Positions 43,345-54,307 are shown, counted from the stretch's first letter. The stretch is DNA of 64,000 bases from Oceanospirillaceae bacterium (GCA_002724925.1 PBQA01000013.1:434001-498000), one strand, 5' to 3'. The notes: generated from the sequence alone by a model not told the origin. Translations and numbers: made by a program.

Positions 43345-44742
43345 ATGAAAATGACATTGGCGATGAAACGTTCGCTGAGCTTGTTAACCTTTCTTTTAGC
43401 AGTGTCGTGGACCACAGCACACGCAGACCTTCCGGACTTCCGTGATCTGGTGAAAGAGTCTTCTCCAGCGGTAGTCAATATCAGCACTGTTCAGCATGCT
43501 CAGCAGAACAGCGCGCTGTCTGGGCAATACGGTATGCCGGACGACATGCCTGAAATATTCAGGCATTTTTTCGGGCGCCAGTTTCCTCAAGGGCCTGCAC
43601 CACGCCGGGACAGCAATTCTCTTGGATCGGGTTTTATCGTATCGGATGACGGGTACATCCTGACGAATAATCATGTTGTTCAGGATGCGGATGAAATCAT
43701 TGTGCGTCTTAACGATCGCCGCGAGCTGGAGGCTGTTCTGATTGGTGCTGATCCGAGTTCTGATCTGGCTGTCCTCAAGGTCGACGCTGATGACCTTCCG
43801 ACCGTTGAGTTAGGCGATTCCGATAAGCTTGATGTCGGCGAGTGGGTTGTCGCTATCGGCTCTCCTTTTGGTTTCGATTATTCAGTGACAGCAGGTATTG
43901 TCAGCGCAAAGGGTCGGAGTCTGCCTAACGAGAATTATGTGCCCTTTATCCAGACCGATGTTGCCATCAACCCGGGAAACTCGGGTGGGCCACTATTTAA
44001 CCTTGATGGTCAGGTGGTTGGTATTAACTCCCAGATATATACGCGTTCAGGCGGCTTTATGGGGGTCTCGTTTGCGATTCCAATCAATGTCGCCATGGAC
44101 GTTGCTGAGCAGCTCAAGAGCAAAGGTAAGGTCAGTCGCGGTTGGTTGGGTGTCGTGATTCAGGAGGTAAACAAGGATCTCGCTGAATCGTTCGGGCTTG
44201 ATCGCGCTGCCGGTGCGCTCGTGGTTCAGGTGGTTGATGGTAGTCCGGCTGAGGCCTCTGGCCTGGTGAGTGGCGACATCATTGTCAAAGTCAATGGTAA
44301 GGCAGTGCAGCTATCTTCTGATCTGCCACACCTGATTGGTCGTCTGCGCGCGGGTGATACCGCTAAGTTGTCCGTGGTGCGTGCGGGCAAGAGAAAGACC
44401 ATCGATGTTGAAATTGGCGCGTTGCCTGAGTCTGATGAGATTCAGTTGTCGTCTAATCCCCCGCCTGCTGAACGCAAGAGCAACCGGCTTGGTCTTGTTG
44501 TCAGTGACATCCCAGCGGGTAAAAGTGCAGAGCAGGGGGTTGTCGTCACAGACGTGAATCGCGGCCCGGCATCGATGTCAGGCGTGATTCGTGGCGATGT
44601 GATCACCATGATTAACGGTCAACGCATCAGCTCAGTGGCTGATTTTGAACGTGTCGTCAAAGATTTACCCGGTAAACGCAGCGTGCCCATGCGCATTGTG
44701 CGCAGAGGGCAGGCCTCTTTCATTCCACTTCGGATTGATTAA
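43345..44742 (+). CDS. mucD: Periplasmic HtrA/DegP-type serine protease (MucD)
   Basis: A 465-residue precursor with a signal peptide ending at AHA (about residue 28). The trypsin-like domain has the catalytic triad H110 (TNNHVV), D140 (SSDLAVLKVD) and S213 (NPGNSGGPLFN). Two PDZ domains follow (about 265-355 and 375-460). It degrades or refolds misfolded envelope proteins and limits sigma-E/AlgU signalling. It closes the sigma operon and is followed by a GC-rich hairpin. Confidence 0.95.
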   Translation: MKMTLAMKRSLSLLTFLLAVSWTTAHADLPDFRDLVKESSPAVVNISTVQHAQQNSALSGQYGMPDDMPEIFRHFFGRQFPQGPAPRRDSNSLGSGFIVSDDGYILTNNHVVQDADEIIVRLNDRRELEAVLIGADPSSDLAVLKVDADDLPTVELGDSDKLDVGEWVVAIGSPFGFDYSVTAGIVSAKGRSLPNENYVPFIQTDVAINPGNSGGPLFNLDGQVVGINSQIYTRSGGFMGVSFAIPINVAMDVAEQLKSKGKVSRGWLGVVIQEVNKDLAESFGLDRAAGALVVQVVDGSPAEASGLVSGDIIVKVNGKAVQLSSDLPHLIGRLRAGDTAKLSVVRAGKRKTIDVEIGALPESDEIQLSSNPPPAERKSNRLGLVVSDIPAGKSAEQGVVVTDVNRGPASMSGVIRGDVITMINGQRISSVADFERVVKDLPGKRSVPMRIVRRGQASFIPLRID

Positions 44743-44762
44743 CCAGCATGTTATCGACAGTG

Positions 44763-44781
44763 CAGGGGCTGTGAGCCCCTG
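44763..44781 (+). terminator. Hairpin between mucD and lepA
   Basis: CAGGGGCT and AGCCCCTG pair around GTG; only TCATTCAT follows, so termination may be incomplete. Confidence 0.5.
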
Positions 44782-44851
44782 TCATTCATAGCCTTAGTCC
44801 GGTCCTTCAGGTAAAATCATCCGATTGAATTCACAACCGGATGATTATTCT

Positions 44852-46651
44852 GTGAGCCAGCTGGACCACATTCGCAACTTCTCCATCATTGCCCACATCG
44901 ACCACGGCAAATCTACTCTGTCTGACCGCTTTATTCAGGTTTGCGGCGGCCTCTCCGATCGCGAAATGCAGGCGCAGGTTCTGGACTCCATGGACATCGA
45001 GCGCGAACGTGGCATCACCATCAAGGCCCAGAGCGTCACCCTGAACTACACCGCACGTAACGGTGAAACGTATCAGCTGAACTTTATTGATACTCCGGGA
45101 CACGTGGATTTCAGCTATGAGGTGAGTCGTTCTCTGTCTGCGTGTGAAGGCGCTCTTCTGGTCGTTGATGCCGCGCAGGGCGTTGAAGCTCAGTCTGTTG
45201 CTAACTGCTACACCGCGATTGAACAGGGGCTGGAAGTTCGTCCGGTACTGAACAAAATGGACCTTCCACAGGCGGACCCAGACGCTGTCGCTCAGGAAAT
45301 TGAAGATATTATCGGCATCGATGCGACCGACGCAGTGCGCTGTTCCGCCAAGAGTGGCCTGAACGTTGAAGACGTTCTGGAAGATCTGGTAGCTAATATT
45401 CCTGCCCCCGAGGGTGATCCTGATGCGCCGTTGCAGGCACTGATCATTGATTCCTGGTTCGACCCATATCTTGGTGTCGTATCGCTGATCCGCGTCAAGA
45501 ATGGCTCAATCAGGAAAGGTGATAAGATCCGCATGAAGTCGACCGGTAAAGATCACATCGTTGATGACGTGGGCTACTTTTCGCCGAAAATGACGAAACG
45601 TCCTGAGCTGAATACCGGCGAAGTGGGCTATCTCTGTGGCAGCATTAAAGATATTCACGGTGCGCCCGTGGGCGACACCATTGTGTCTACCAAAAACCCG
45701 GACGTTGATGCACTGCCGGGCTTCCAGAAAGTTAAGCCACAGGTGTACGCCGGTCTGTTCCCCGTATCGTCGGATGACTATGAAGCGTTCCGTGTTGCAC
45801 TTGATAAACTGTCACTGAACGATGCGTCGTTGTTTTTTGAACCAGAAAACTCTGATGCGCTGGGCTTCGGTTTCCGTTGTGGCTTCCTCGGCATGCTGCA
45901 CATGGAGATCATTCAGGAACGTCTCGAGCGCGAGTATGATCTTGACCTGATCACCACTGCGCCGACGGTAATCTACGAAGTCGTTACCCGTAAAGGGGAT
46001 GTCGTCAATGTCGATAACCCGTCGAAGCTTCCTGATATTGGTTCTATCGATGAAATGCGCGAACCGATTGCGGAGTGCAATATTCTGGTGCCACAGGAAT
46101 ATCTGGGCAGCGTTATTTCTCTGTGCGTCGATAAGCGGGGTGTGCAGGTGGATATGCAGTACACCGGTAGTCAGGTGGCATTGCGTTACGAAATCCCGAT
46201 GGCGGAAGTCGTTATGGATTTCTTTGATCGTCTGAAGTCAGCAAGCCGTGGCTTTGCTTCGCTGGACTATAGCTTTCTGCGTTTCCAAGAGGCGCCACTG
46301 GTTCGCTTGGACGTTCTTGTGAACGGAGATCGCGTAGATGCGCTCGCGGTCATCATGCACAAAGAGAGTGTTCGTCGTCGTGGCAATCTCCTGACCGAGA
46401 AAATGAAAGAGCTGATTCCTCGTCAGATGTTCGATGTCGCAATTCAGGCGGCAGTTGGTAATCAGGTGGTGGCCCGTACTACAGTAAAAGCACTCAGAAA
46501 GAACGTAACGGCGAAATGTTACGGTGGTGACGTAAGCCGTAAGAAGAAACTGCTGCAGAAGCAGAAAGAAGGTAAAAAACGGATGAAACAGATCGGCAGC
46601 GTAGAAATTCCGCAATCGGCGTTTCTGGCTGTCCTCAAAGTGGACGACTAA
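44852..46651 (+). CDS. lepA: Elongation factor 4 (LepA)
   Basis: A translational GTPase of 599 residues from the GTG at 44852 ([21 protein letters not shown]); a TTG at 44825 would add nine residues, but the shorter form matches the usual length. The G motifs are [17 protein letters not shown] and NKMDLP. The C-terminal LepA-specific region ([31 protein letters not shown]) is complete. EF4 acts on stalled or misassembled ribosomes. The usual downstream lepB is absent. Confidence 0.96.
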   Translation: MSQLDHIRNFSIIAHIDHGKSTLSDRFIQVCGGLSDREMQAQVLDSMDIERERGITIKAQSVTLNYTARNGETYQLNFIDTPGHVDFSYEVSRSLSACEGALLVVDAAQGVEAQSVANCYTAIEQGLEVRPVLNKMDLPQADPDAVAQEIEDIIGIDATDAVRCSAKSGLNVEDVLEDLVANIPAPEGDPDAPLQALIIDSWFDPYLGVVSLIRVKNGSIRKGDKIRMKSTGKDHIVDDVGYFSPKMTKRPELNTGEVGYLCGSIKDIHGAPVGDTIVSTKNPDVDALPGFQKVKPQVYAGLFPVSSDDYEAFRVALDKLSLNDASLFFEPENSDALGFGFRCGFLGMLHMEIIQERLEREYDLDLITTAPTVIYEVVTRKGDVVNVDNPSKLPDIGSIDEMREPIAECNILVPQEYLGSVISLCVDKRGVQVDMQYTGSQVALRYEIPMAEVVMDFFDRLKSASRGFASLDYSFLRFQEAPLVRLDVLVNGDRVDALAVIMHKESVRRRGNLLTEKMKELIPRQMFDVAIQAAVGNQVVARTTVKALRKNVTAKCYGGDVSRKKKLLQKQKEGKKRMKQIGSVEIPQSAFLAVLKVDD

Positions 46652-46653
46652 AT

Positions 46654-47022
46654 ATGAAGCAAAACCAGCACGGCATGACAACAGCGACTGCGCTGTTACT
46701 TATACTGATTGGCATTGTGCTACTGCGTGCCGTGATGGTGATCGTTCCTATCTATTTTGATGATACCGAAGTGGGTATCGTTCTCGATAATATGGAAGAA
46801 AGCGGCAAAGTGACTGCGCGCACTTCGGAACGGTCTGTTCGCGATGAACTTGAGCGACGCCTTCGTAATAACAATATTCAGGTTACTACTGACAAGCTAC
46901 TTGTAAAACGTGACCGAAATACTCTGACCATCGACTGGACTTACGAAAACCGCGGGCACTTCCTGGCGAATATCGATTTCGTACTTACCTTCCAGCACCA
47001 GAAAGTTATCACCAGTGAATAA
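46654..47022 (+). CDS. DUF4845 family membrane protein
   Basis: A 122-residue protein with one N-terminal membrane helix (about residues 8-28, TTATALLLILIGIVLLRAVMV) that resembles a type IV prepilin-like anchor, followed by a small periplasmic domain (IDWTYENRGHFLANIDFVLTF). DUF4845 genes normally lie between lepB and rnc; here the gene follows lepA by 2 bp. It overlaps rnc by 8 bp. Function unknown. Confidence 0.85.
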   Translation: MKQNQHGMTTATALLLILIGIVLLRAVMVIVPIYFDDTEVGIVLDNMEESGKVTARTSERSVRDELERRLRNNNIQVTTDKLLVKRDRNTLTIDWTYENRGHFLANIDFVLTFQHQKVITSE

Positions 47023-47704
47023 TCCCTTGTTAAAACTCTCTCAGCGCCTTGGCTATACCTTCAATGATGAGGCGCTGATCAATTTAGCGTTAACCCACAG
47101 AAGCTTGTCGGGAACCAACAACGAACGCCTGGAATTTCTGGGCGATTCGATTCTTAATTTTGTGATTGCCGAAGCCTTGTTTCTGAAATTTCCACATGCG
47201 AAAGAAGGGAAGTTGAGTCGTCTGCGCGCAAGGCTGGTAAAAGGCGATACGCTTGCTGAAATAGCAAAAGAGTTCGACCTTGGCGAGTTCTTGCTTCTTG
47301 GGTCTGGTGAAATGAAGAGTGGTGGTCATCGTCGGGATTCGATATTGGCCGATGCTGTTGAAGCAATCATAGGCGCTATTTATTTGGATTCCGGGCAGAC
47401 CGCAGCGTCGGAACGCATTCTGTCGTGGTATGCGTCCCGCCTGGATGCGTTGAGTCTGGAAGATCCTATAAAAGATCCGAAGACTCGCCTGCAGGAACAC
47501 CAGCAAGCCAATCGACTCAGCCTGCCCAAGTACACTGTTGTCAGTGTTGGTGGACCGGGAAACGAGCAGGTATTCACCGTCAGTTGCCGTATTCCGCAAC
47601 AGGAAGACGTTGTCACGGCAGAAGGTTCAAGTCGTCGTGCTGCTGAGCAGGCGGCTGCTCAGGTATTTCTAAAACGCCTTGGGCTTGAGGAGTCAGCATC
47701 ATGA
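47015..47704 (+). CDS. rnc: Ribonuclease III
   Basis: A 229-residue endonuclease for double-stranded RNA, needed for rRNA maturation. The catalytic signature [14 protein letters not shown] (E40, D44) and the second metal-site segment [13 protein letters not shown] are intact. The C-terminal double-strand RNA-binding domain ([20 protein letters not shown] through [21 protein letters not shown]) is complete. GTG start overlapping the previous gene by 8 bp; era overlaps by 4 bp. Confidence 0.97.
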   Translation: MNNPLLKLSQRLGYTFNDEALINLALTHRSLSGTNNERLEFLGDSILNFVIAEALFLKFPHAKEGKLSRLRARLVKGDTLAEIAKEFDLGEFLLLGSGEMKSGGHRRDSILADAVEAIIGAIYLDSGQTAASERILSWYASRLDALSLEDPIKDPKTRLQEHQQANRLSLPKYTVVSVGGPGNEQVFTVSCRIPQQEDVVTAEGSSRRAAEQAAAQVFLKRLGLEESAS

Positions 47705-48597
47705 GCACACGTACTGGTTTTGTAGCGATTGTGGGTCGCCCTAATGTGGGTAAGTCGACTCTGATGAATCGAATTCTCGGACAAAAACTTTCTATTACTT
47801 CCCGAAAGCCGCAAACGACACGCCACCAGATTCTGGGGATTCTTACCGAAGAAGATTCCCAGATTGTTTTTGTCGATACGCCCGGGATTCACAAGGCACA
47901 CGATAAAGCGATTAACCGCTACATGAACCGAGCCGCAACAACGGCGGTAAAAGATGTTGATCTGGTTGTTATGGTCGTAGACCGGATGCGTTGGACCGAT
48001 GAAGATGAAATGGTTCTGCAGACCGTTAAACAACAGCGTGCTCCGGTTATTCTGGTGGTGAATAAAATCGACTTTGTACGCGATAAAGATGAGCTTCTTC
48101 CTTATCTTGAAGAGCTTGCAGGAAGACACCCCTTCGATCAGATTATTCCGCTGAGTGCGAAGACGGGTCATAACGTAGAACGTATTGAGCACCTGATTCG
48201 CAGTTATCTTCCTGAAAATCCGTATTTCTATCCTGAAGATCAGATTACTGACCGCAGCTCACGCTTTCTTGCGGCTGAACTGGTTCGCGAAAAAATCATG
48301 CGCCAGTTAGGCGATGAATTGCCGTATGAAATGACGGTGGAGATTGAAGAGTTTGCACACACAGGCACTTTGATCGAAATCAGCGCGTTGATTATGGTCG
48401 AACGTCAGTCTCAAAAACGCATTGTTATTGGTGACGCAGGGTATCGAATCAAACAGATTGGAATCGAAGCACGGAAGGACATGGAGTCGCTATTCGACTG
48501 CAAAGTCATGCTGAATCTTTGGGTGAAAGTAAAATCCAACTGGTCTGATGACGAGCGGGCTCTGCGAAGCCTGGGGTATGACGACAGGGAAATATGA
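47701..48597 (+). CDS. era: GTPase Era
   Basis: A 298-residue ribosome-assembly GTPase. The G motifs are [12 protein letters not shown], the DTPGI switch and NKID. The C-terminal KH domain ([21 protein letters not shown]) binds the 3' end of 16S rRNA. It overlaps rnc by 4 bp upstream and recO by 4 bp downstream. Confidence 0.97.
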   Translation: MSTRTGFVAIVGRPNVGKSTLMNRILGQKLSITSRKPQTTRHQILGILTEEDSQIVFVDTPGIHKAHDKAINRYMNRAATTAVKDVDLVVMVVDRMRWTDEDEMVLQTVKQQRAPVILVVNKIDFVRDKDELLPYLEELAGRHPFDQIIPLSAKTGHNVERIEHLIRSYLPENPYFYPEDQITDRSSRFLAAELVREKIMRQLGDELPYEMTVEIEEFAHTGTLIEISALIMVERQSQKRIVIGDAGYRIKQIGIEARKDMESLFDCKVMLNLWVKVKSNWSDDERALRSLGYDDREI

Positions 48598-49238
48598 AGC
48601 ATTGGTGGCTACTGAGGCGTGAGCCGTTTGGCGGCGGCTCAGACTGGCTGTGTACCATATTCACAAGAGACAGAGGGCTGGTTAAGGTCGTTTGCCGTGA
48701 TGCCCACCTTCCGGAGATGCATCAGCCTTGTTGTGGAGAATGGCCTGCCTTAGGTGACCTGCCAAGGTTGAGGACCTGTGAAGCGAGTACCCCGCTGGGG
48801 TTGTCAGGCGAAGCATTGGTCTGTGCTCTGTATATGGATGAACTGCTGACGACGATTCTTCCTTTGTATGACCCTTCTGATGAACTATTCGATTTATACT
48901 CAACCATACTCACGACCCTGAGCGACAATGAGCGTGTTGATGTCTGGCTACGTATGTTTGAACAGTGTCTTCTCAGCCATTGCGGGCAGGGTATACACTG
49001 GACGCAGACGGCACACGGAGCCCCTGTCATCGCTGGCACTTACTACCTGTTCTGCGGTGGAGAAGGTTTGATCGAAGATCCTGATGGTTGGGATGGTGAA
49101 ATTCTGCTCGCCATTGCCGATGGGGAGTTTACCAGGCCAGGGACTCTCTCTGTCGCTCGTCAGGTGCTGCGTATCGCTATCGATTATGCAGTCTCCAGGC
49201 CTATTATCAGTCGTGAATTATTAATACATCGCTCCTGA
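48594..49238 (+). CDS. recO: DNA repair protein RecO, short and divergent
   Basis: A 214-residue protein in the usual place of recO between era and pdxJ, overlapping era by 4 bp. The N-terminal OB-fold segment ([30 protein letters not shown]) and the helical [27 protein letters not shown] region support RecO. It is about 15-30 residues shorter than most family members, and the C-terminal region is weakly conserved. RecO loads RecA onto SSB-coated DNA together with RecR. Confidence 0.82.
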   Translation: MKHWWLLRREPFGGGSDWLCTIFTRDRGLVKVVCRDAHLPEMHQPCCGEWPALGDLPRLRTCEASTPLGLSGEALVCALYMDELLTTILPLYDPSDELFDLYSTILTTLSDNERVDVWLRMFEQCLLSHCGQGIHWTQTAHGAPVIAGTYYLFCGGEGLIEDPDGWDGEILLAIADGEFTRPGTLSVARQVLRIAIDYAVSRPIISRELLIHRS

Positions 49239-49252
49239 AACAGGAAAGAACT

Positions 49253-49990
49253 ATGACCAATACTCGCGTTTTGCTCGGCGTTAATATCGACCATGTTGCG
49301 ACACTTCGGCAAGCCAGGGGAACTCGTTACCCTGATCCGGTTCAAGCTGCTTTTATTGCCGAACAGGCAGGCGCGGATGGTATTACGATTCATCCCCGCG
49401 AAGATGCTCGCCATATTCAGGTTCGTGATGTCAGGGTCCTCGCTGGTACGCTTCAGACCCGGATGAATCTTGAAATGGCGGTGACCGAAGCCATGATTCA
49501 GTTGGCTGAAGAAGTAAAGCCGGAAGCGTGTTGTCTTGTGCCTGAGAAGAGAGAGGAGTTAACCACTGAAGGTGGGTTGGACGTTCTCTCTCAGGAAGAC
49601 ACAATTAAAGATGCGGTGACTCGCCTGGCAGCGGTTGGCGCTGAAGTGTCGCTATTTATCGATGCCGATTACGAGCAGATTGACGCAACAGTACGCACCG
49701 GTGCTCCTGTCATTGAGCTGCATACCGGTGGCTATGCAGATGCTGAGACACCACTAGAGCAGGCACGGGAACTGGAACGTATACGCGATGCGGCGGCCTA
49801 TGCTTCAGGTAAGGGCCTGATCGTGAATGCAGGTCACGGTTTGCACTATCACAATGTTGAAGCGATAGCTCAGATCCCACAGATTAATGAACTGAATATT
49901 GGTCATGCGATCATCGCTCAGGCGTTGTTCAGTGGTCTGGAAGGCGCAGTCAGGGATATGAAACAGCTACTGACAGAGGCGCGTGCCTGA
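49253..49990 (+). CDS. pdxJ: Pyridoxine 5'-phosphate synthase
   Basis: A 245-residue TIM-barrel enzyme that joins 1-deoxyxylulose 5-phosphate with 3-amino-1-hydroxyacetone phosphate, the final ring-forming step of vitamin B6 synthesis. [26 protein letters not shown] and the GHGLHYHNV phosphate-binding segment are diagnostic. The acpS start follows its stop with no gap. Confidence 0.97.
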   Translation: MTNTRVLLGVNIDHVATLRQARGTRYPDPVQAAFIAEQAGADGITIHPREDARHIQVRDVRVLAGTLQTRMNLEMAVTEAMIQLAEEVKPEACCLVPEKREELTTEGGLDVLSQEDTIKDAVTRLAAVGAEVSLFIDADYEQIDATVRTGAPVIELHTGGYADAETPLEQARELERIRDAAAYASGKGLIVNAGHGLHYHNVEAIAQIPQINELNIGHAIIAQALFSGLEGAVRDMKQLLTEARA

Positions 49991-50431
49991 GTGGCAGGGC
50001 ATGCTTTACCAGATCGCGATACGTTGCTGACCTCTGTCGGAGTCGGCACCGATTTGCTCGCTATACATCGTATTGAAGCCGCGTATGCGCGACACCCGGA
50101 GCGGTTGGTAAAGCGGTTGCTGACGCCCGCAGAACAGCGGGAGTTTTCTAAGCATTCTGATCCTGTTAATTATCTTGCTAAAGCCTTCTCTGCCAAGGAG
50201 GCGTTGGCAAAAGCACTGGGGACCGGGATTGCGTCCGGGGTCAGTTTTCAGGATTTCTCGATTCAGCGGGATAGCTCTGGCAAGCCGCTGGTGCACGTCA
50301 GCGGTCGTGCCAAAGAAATCATTCGTTCAGTCGATGAGCGGGCTCAACTGCTGTTGAGTCTTAGTGATGATGATGGATGGGTTCAGGCGTTTTCTGTATT
50401 AGCGCTTTTACCGGAGGCTTCTTCAAACTGA
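49991..50431 (+). CDS. acpS: Holo-[acyl-carrier-protein] synthase
   Basis: A 146-residue phosphopantetheinyl transferase that activates acyl carrier protein. The Mg-binding motif VGTDLLAIHRIE and FSAKEALAKALGTG are conserved. From the GTG start it has about 16 residues before the usual beginning, so a later start is possible, but no other good codon is visible. Its last 49 bases overlap convergently with the end of the gacS-type kinase gene on the other strand. Confidence 0.93.
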   Translation: MAGHALPDRDTLLTSVGVGTDLLAIHRIEAAYARHPERLVKRLLTPAEQREFSKHSDPVNYLAKAFSAKEALAKALGTGIASGVSFQDFSIQRDSSGKPLVHVSGRAKEIIRSVDERAQLLLSLSDDDGWVQAFSVLALLPEASSN

Positions 50432-53178
50432 GCTTGCCAGTCATTTTCTCCGGCCCATTTTAATAAACGCTCTGTCTCGGTCATCAGCTCTCTCAAACGT
50501 TCGGGATACGCTTCTGAGTTCTGCTCCTTCAGGCAGGTTTCGAATGCTTCTAACGCCGATCTCAACGCAGGCACACCACAGTATCTCGCAGCGCCATGCA
50601 GTTTATGCGTTGCTTCCAGAAGCTCTGGCAGTTTTTCTTCTTCCCACAGTTCCAGAATTTCATCTTTTTCTTTGCGCAACATATCCGTCAGCATGCTGAA
50701 CATGTCGGTCGCGAGCCCCGGGTTTCCGTTCGCCTGATGCAGTGCCAGCTCGGTATTAAAAATCCCCGTCGCCGCTGGTGCCTCATGTCGTAATGGTGGG
50801 CTTTCTTCGCTGTCGGCTTTGAAGCCAGTCCAGCGTTCAATAATCCGTGCCAGCTGCTCCATCGATACCGGCTTGGTCTGGGAATCGCTGAAGCCATTGG
50901 CTATTAATGCCTGCCGTTCGTCTGACATCGCGTGAGCAGTCAGCGCAACGATAGGCAGGTTACGTTTGCCTGGTAGCTTACGAATGCGAGCGGTCGCTTC
51001 ATTGCCTGACATTCCAGGCATCTGGATATCCATTAAAATCAAATCCGGACAGTCACGCGTCGCCATCGCAACGGCATCAAAGCCTGAGGGTGCCTGTAGG
51101 GTGTTTACGCCTAATTCATTCAGTAACGTTACTGCCAGCTTGAGGTTAGCTTCGTTGTCGTCGACGGCCAGAACGGTGGGCACTTCCTGCGGCGTTGGCG
51201 TATCCGGTGCCGCAAGTGGTTCTACGTTGTGACCGCACAGCTGCAATACCTGCCTGACCAATTGAGTCTGTGTATAAGGTGCTGTAAGGAGCGGTGTTGT
51301 CAGCGATGCACTCATACGTTCTGGCAGAGCATTTCTGCTGATATTCAGCACGGGAATTCCTTTACCGGAACAGATTGTCATCCATTCTTCCATGCCGCCC
51401 TGACTGATCATCTGGCGATCGCAGAAAATGATAGCAACGTCGGTCTTCTTCTCGCCGCAGGTGACCGGAACTTCGTTGGGGCTATGATATTCCTTCAGGG
51501 TTGCTCCGCGTTTCTCGAGCAGCTCAATGGTGTCGCGTGATGGTGCACCGCTCGGATTGATCAGGGCAATTTTGCAATCGGCCAGAGACTGTGGGAGTTG
51601 AGCATTTTCTTCATCGATTTCTGCTTCGATGGTAAACGAGAACGTCGACCCTGCGCCTTCGTCACTGTGCACTCTGATATCGCCTCCCATTGCCTCGACA
51701 AGGGCTCGGGAAATAATCAGACCTAGCCCTGTTCCGCCATACTGACGGGCGATTCCTGGGTCTGCCTGGGAAAATGCCTGGAATAACCGTGCTTGTTGTT
51801 CTGAGCTGATACCGATACCGGTATCAGCGACATCGAATTGGATGCTGATATGCCCATTCTTTTGTTGAATAGGAATCACACTGATCGAGACGCCGCCTTC
51901 GTGAGTAAACTTCACTGCATTGCTGCAAAGATTGGTGAGTACCTGTTTGAGACGTAAACGGTCAGACACGATCAGATCAGGCATATCCGGCGAAATATAC
52001 TGATAAACCTCAATGCCTTTTGAATATGCATTCGGTGTCAGTACCTGCAGAACCTCTTCAACGAGGTCGCGAAGGTCGAAATTTTCCGCTTCAAGAATCA
52101 GCTTGCCGGCATCAATTTTGGACAGGTCGAGAATATCGTTAATGATATTAAGAAGATCTTCTGATGATCTGCGAATCGTGTCGACGTATTCGCCCTGACG
52201 CTCATTTACCTGAGTTCGGGCGAGAAGATCTGAGAAACCAATAATACCGTTGAGAGGCGTTCTGATTTCATGAGACACGTTGGCAAGAAACTCGGATTTT
52301 GTGCGGCTGGACTCAAGGGCATTACGGTGCTCAATCATCAATTCGTGGTTACGGATTTCCAGTTCGTCGATGGTTTCCTGACTTTCTCTGGCCGATTGCT
52401 CCATCGAATGCTGGTGCTCGATATTCGCACGCTGAATGGCGGCAGCCATGGCATTCACACCCGCCGCGAGGTCCTGGAGCTCTCCGGTTGAATTTACGTG
52501 AATACGAGTATCCAGTTTTCCACCGCGGATTTCATTCAGTGCGTTCAGAATATCCTGAACCGGATCAGAAATGTTCCGGCTGATGCGAATGGCGAAAAAT
52601 GATCCCAGTAACAGGACGAAAGCGATGATGGACAAAGAAGAGGCGAGCAACTGGTACTGCATTAATCGGGTATTGCTATTCGACAGCTCGATTTCTGCCC
52701 ACCCAAGCAGGCGCAATTCGGTATCTTGCGTTTGAGCATAAAATTGCTCGGTCAGCTGATCTGAGATTACCAGGTTTTGCGCAAAAATCGGGGCCTTTAC
52801 CCGAACTGAGCCCGTTGTTGTCGCGAGCTGTAGCTGGTTTTCTTTCAGCTCTGTGGCACTGATCCGGTCAGTGATCATGCGTGGCCCTGAATGAGCCAGA
52901 AGGTTCATATCCTGATCAAACAGATTGACCGCACGTACATCACGCTCTTCAAGCATGTTGTTGGCAATGTTCTGGAGAATGCCTGTGTTACCGGTCATAA
53001 CGCCGTACTCACAGGTGGGCGCCAGTTGTTTGCCCATGGCAAGGGCACGTGCTTCGAGCAGGTCGCTCAGGTCGGTCGCCCGACCAACGATGAAGAACAT
53101 CCCAAGGACCAGCGATACCATGACACCGGGTAAGAGTGCCATCAGAAGGATGCGATTGCGGATGCTCCAGTTATTCAT
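50383..53178 (-). CDS. gacS: Hybrid sensor kinase of the GacS/BarA type
   Basis: A 931-residue inner-membrane kinase starting at MNNWSIRNRI. Membrane helices at about 9-32 and 177-200 flank a periplasmic sensor domain. HAMP (about 200-250), HisKA with phospho-acceptor H303 (NVSHEIRTP), and HATPase with VADTGIGIS and GGTGLGLIIS follow. A degenerate receiver-like region (about 534-640) lacks the acidic phosphorylation site, then comes a true receiver with D717 (ILMDIQMPG) and an HPt domain with H858 (THKLHGAARYCG). This order is that of GacS/BarA, which controls secondary metabolism through GacA/UvrY and CsrA-binding RNAs. The next gene, divergent, is cysM, as in Pseudomonas. Confidence 0.93.
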   Translation of the reverse strand: MNNWSIRNRILLMALLPGVMVSLVLGMFFIVGRATDLSDLLEARALAMGKQLAPTCEYGVMTGNTGILQNIANNMLEERDVRAVNLFDQDMNLLAHSGPRMITDRISATELKENQLQLATTTGSVRVKAPIFAQNLVISDQLTEQFYAQTQDTELRLLGWAEIELSNSNTRLMQYQLLASSLSIIAFVLLLGSFFAIRISRNISDPVQDILNALNEIRGGKLDTRIHVNSTGELQDLAAGVNAMAAAIQRANIEHQHSMEQSARESQETIDELEIRNHELMIEHRNALESSRTKSEFLANVSHEIRTPLNGIIGFSDLLARTQVNERQGEYVDTIRRSSEDLLNIINDILDLSKIDAGKLILEAENFDLRDLVEEVLQVLTPNAYSKGIEVYQYISPDMPDLIVSDRLRLKQVLTNLCSNAVKFTHEGGVSISVIPIQQKNGHISIQFDVADTGIGISSEQQARLFQAFSQADPGIARQYGGTGLGLIISRALVEAMGGDIRVHSDEGAGSTFSFTIEAEIDEENAQLPQSLADCKIALINPSGAPSRDTIELLEKRGATLKEYHSPNEVPVTCGEKKTDVAIIFCDRQMISQGGMEEWMTICSGKGIPVLNISRNALPERMSASLTTPLLTAPYTQTQLVRQVLQLCGHNVEPLAAPDTPTPQEVPTVLAVDDNEANLKLAVTLLNELGVNTLQAPSGFDAVAMATRDCPDLILMDIQMPGMSGNEATARIRKLPGKRNLPIVALTAHAMSDERQALIANGFSDSQTKPVSMEQLARIIERWTGFKADSEESPPLRHEAPAATGIFNTELALHQANGNPGLATDMFSMLTDMLRKEKDEILELWEEEKLPELLEATHKLHGAARYCGVPALRSALEAFETCLKEQNSEAYPERLRELMTETERLLKWAGENDWQAQFEEASGKSANTENA

Positions 53179-53305
53179 ACGGGCGTGTCTGATAAAAATC
53201 CCAGAATATAGGTCGGACTGTCGCGGTGCAAATCTGACATGCACTACCTCCGCCTCTTAGTTAGAATAGCGCGCCATACGTATACGCCTGATTACCGGAG
53301 TCCTC

Positions 53306-54211
53306 ATGACAGATCCTCTTTATCCTACCATCGCAGACTGTGTTGGTCAGACGCCTCTGGTTCGTCTTCAGCGGATGCTGGATACCGACAATGGCAGTCA
53401 GGTTCTGCTCAAACTTGAAGGCAACAATCCCGCAGGGTCAGTCAAGGATCGTCCGGCGCTGTCGATGATTCAGCAGGCTCAGGCGCGTGGCGATATATCT
53501 CCGGGAGATACCTTGATTGAGGCGACCAGTGGTAATACCGGTATAGCACTGGCAATGGCGGCAGCCATCATGGGCTACCGGATGATTCTTATCATGCCAG
53601 ATAACGCCACCATGGAACGTCGCTGGTCGATGGAGGCCTATGGTGCTGAGCTGATACTGGTTTCGAAAGAAGAAGGTATGGAGGGGGCTCGTGACCTTGC
53701 GCTTAAGATGGAAAGCGAAGGCAAAGGTGTTGTATTGAATCAGTTCGGCAACCTGGATAACCCCGAAGCGCATTACCATGGTACAGGGCCGGAAATCTGG
53801 CAGCAGACCCACGGTAGGGTTACGCACTTTGTCAGCTCCATGGGTACAACCGGAACAATCATGGGCACATCACGTTACCTCAAGGAACAGAATCCAGATA
53901 TTCAAATTATTGGCCTTCAGCCTTCGGACGGTGCAGCTATTCCGGGAATACGTCGCTGGCCGCAGGAATATTTGCCGACGATTTTTGACAGTCAGCGTGT
54001 AGATACGTTGAAGGATATCAGTCAGGATCTCGCTGAAAACACCATGCGTGAATTGGCGCGACGGGAAGGGATTTTTTGTGGCGTCTCGTCTGGTGGTGCC
54101 GTGGCCGCCGCACTGGATATCGCGCGCTCTCATGAGGGAGCCACTGTCGTAGCGATCGTCTGTGATCGGGGTGATCGTTACCTGTCGTCAGGTGTTTTTG
54201 CGACCTCTTGA
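53306..54211 (+). CDS. cysM: Cysteine synthase B
   Basis: A 301-residue PLP enzyme of the O-acetylserine sulfhydrylase family. The PLP Lys is in NPAGSVKDRPA, and the phosphate-binding loops are TSGNTGIALA and VSSMGTTGTIMG. The IIGLQPSDGAAIPGIRRWP segment is typical of CysM, which can use thiosulfate as the sulfur donor. Divergent from the GacS-type kinase and followed by rlmD. Confidence 0.93.
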   Translation: MTDPLYPTIADCVGQTPLVRLQRMLDTDNGSQVLLKLEGNNPAGSVKDRPALSMIQQAQARGDISPGDTLIEATSGNTGIALAMAAAIMGYRMILIMPDNATMERRWSMEAYGAELILVSKEEGMEGARDLALKMESEGKGVVLNQFGNLDNPEAHYHGTGPEIWQQTHGRVTHFVSSMGTTGTIMGTSRYLKEQNPDIQIIGLQPSDGAAIPGIRRWPQEYLPTIFDSQRVDTLKDISQDLAENTMRELARREGIFCGVSSGGAVAAALDIARSHEGATVVAIVCDRGDRYLSSGVFATS

Positions 54212-54307
54212 ATCAATGAAAAACGCCCCAATTTAGTGCTTCACGAGAATATCTGCCTCAGGCATTGATGCGGTTTTACTGAACGAACAACAACGGATGG
54301 AAGACGT

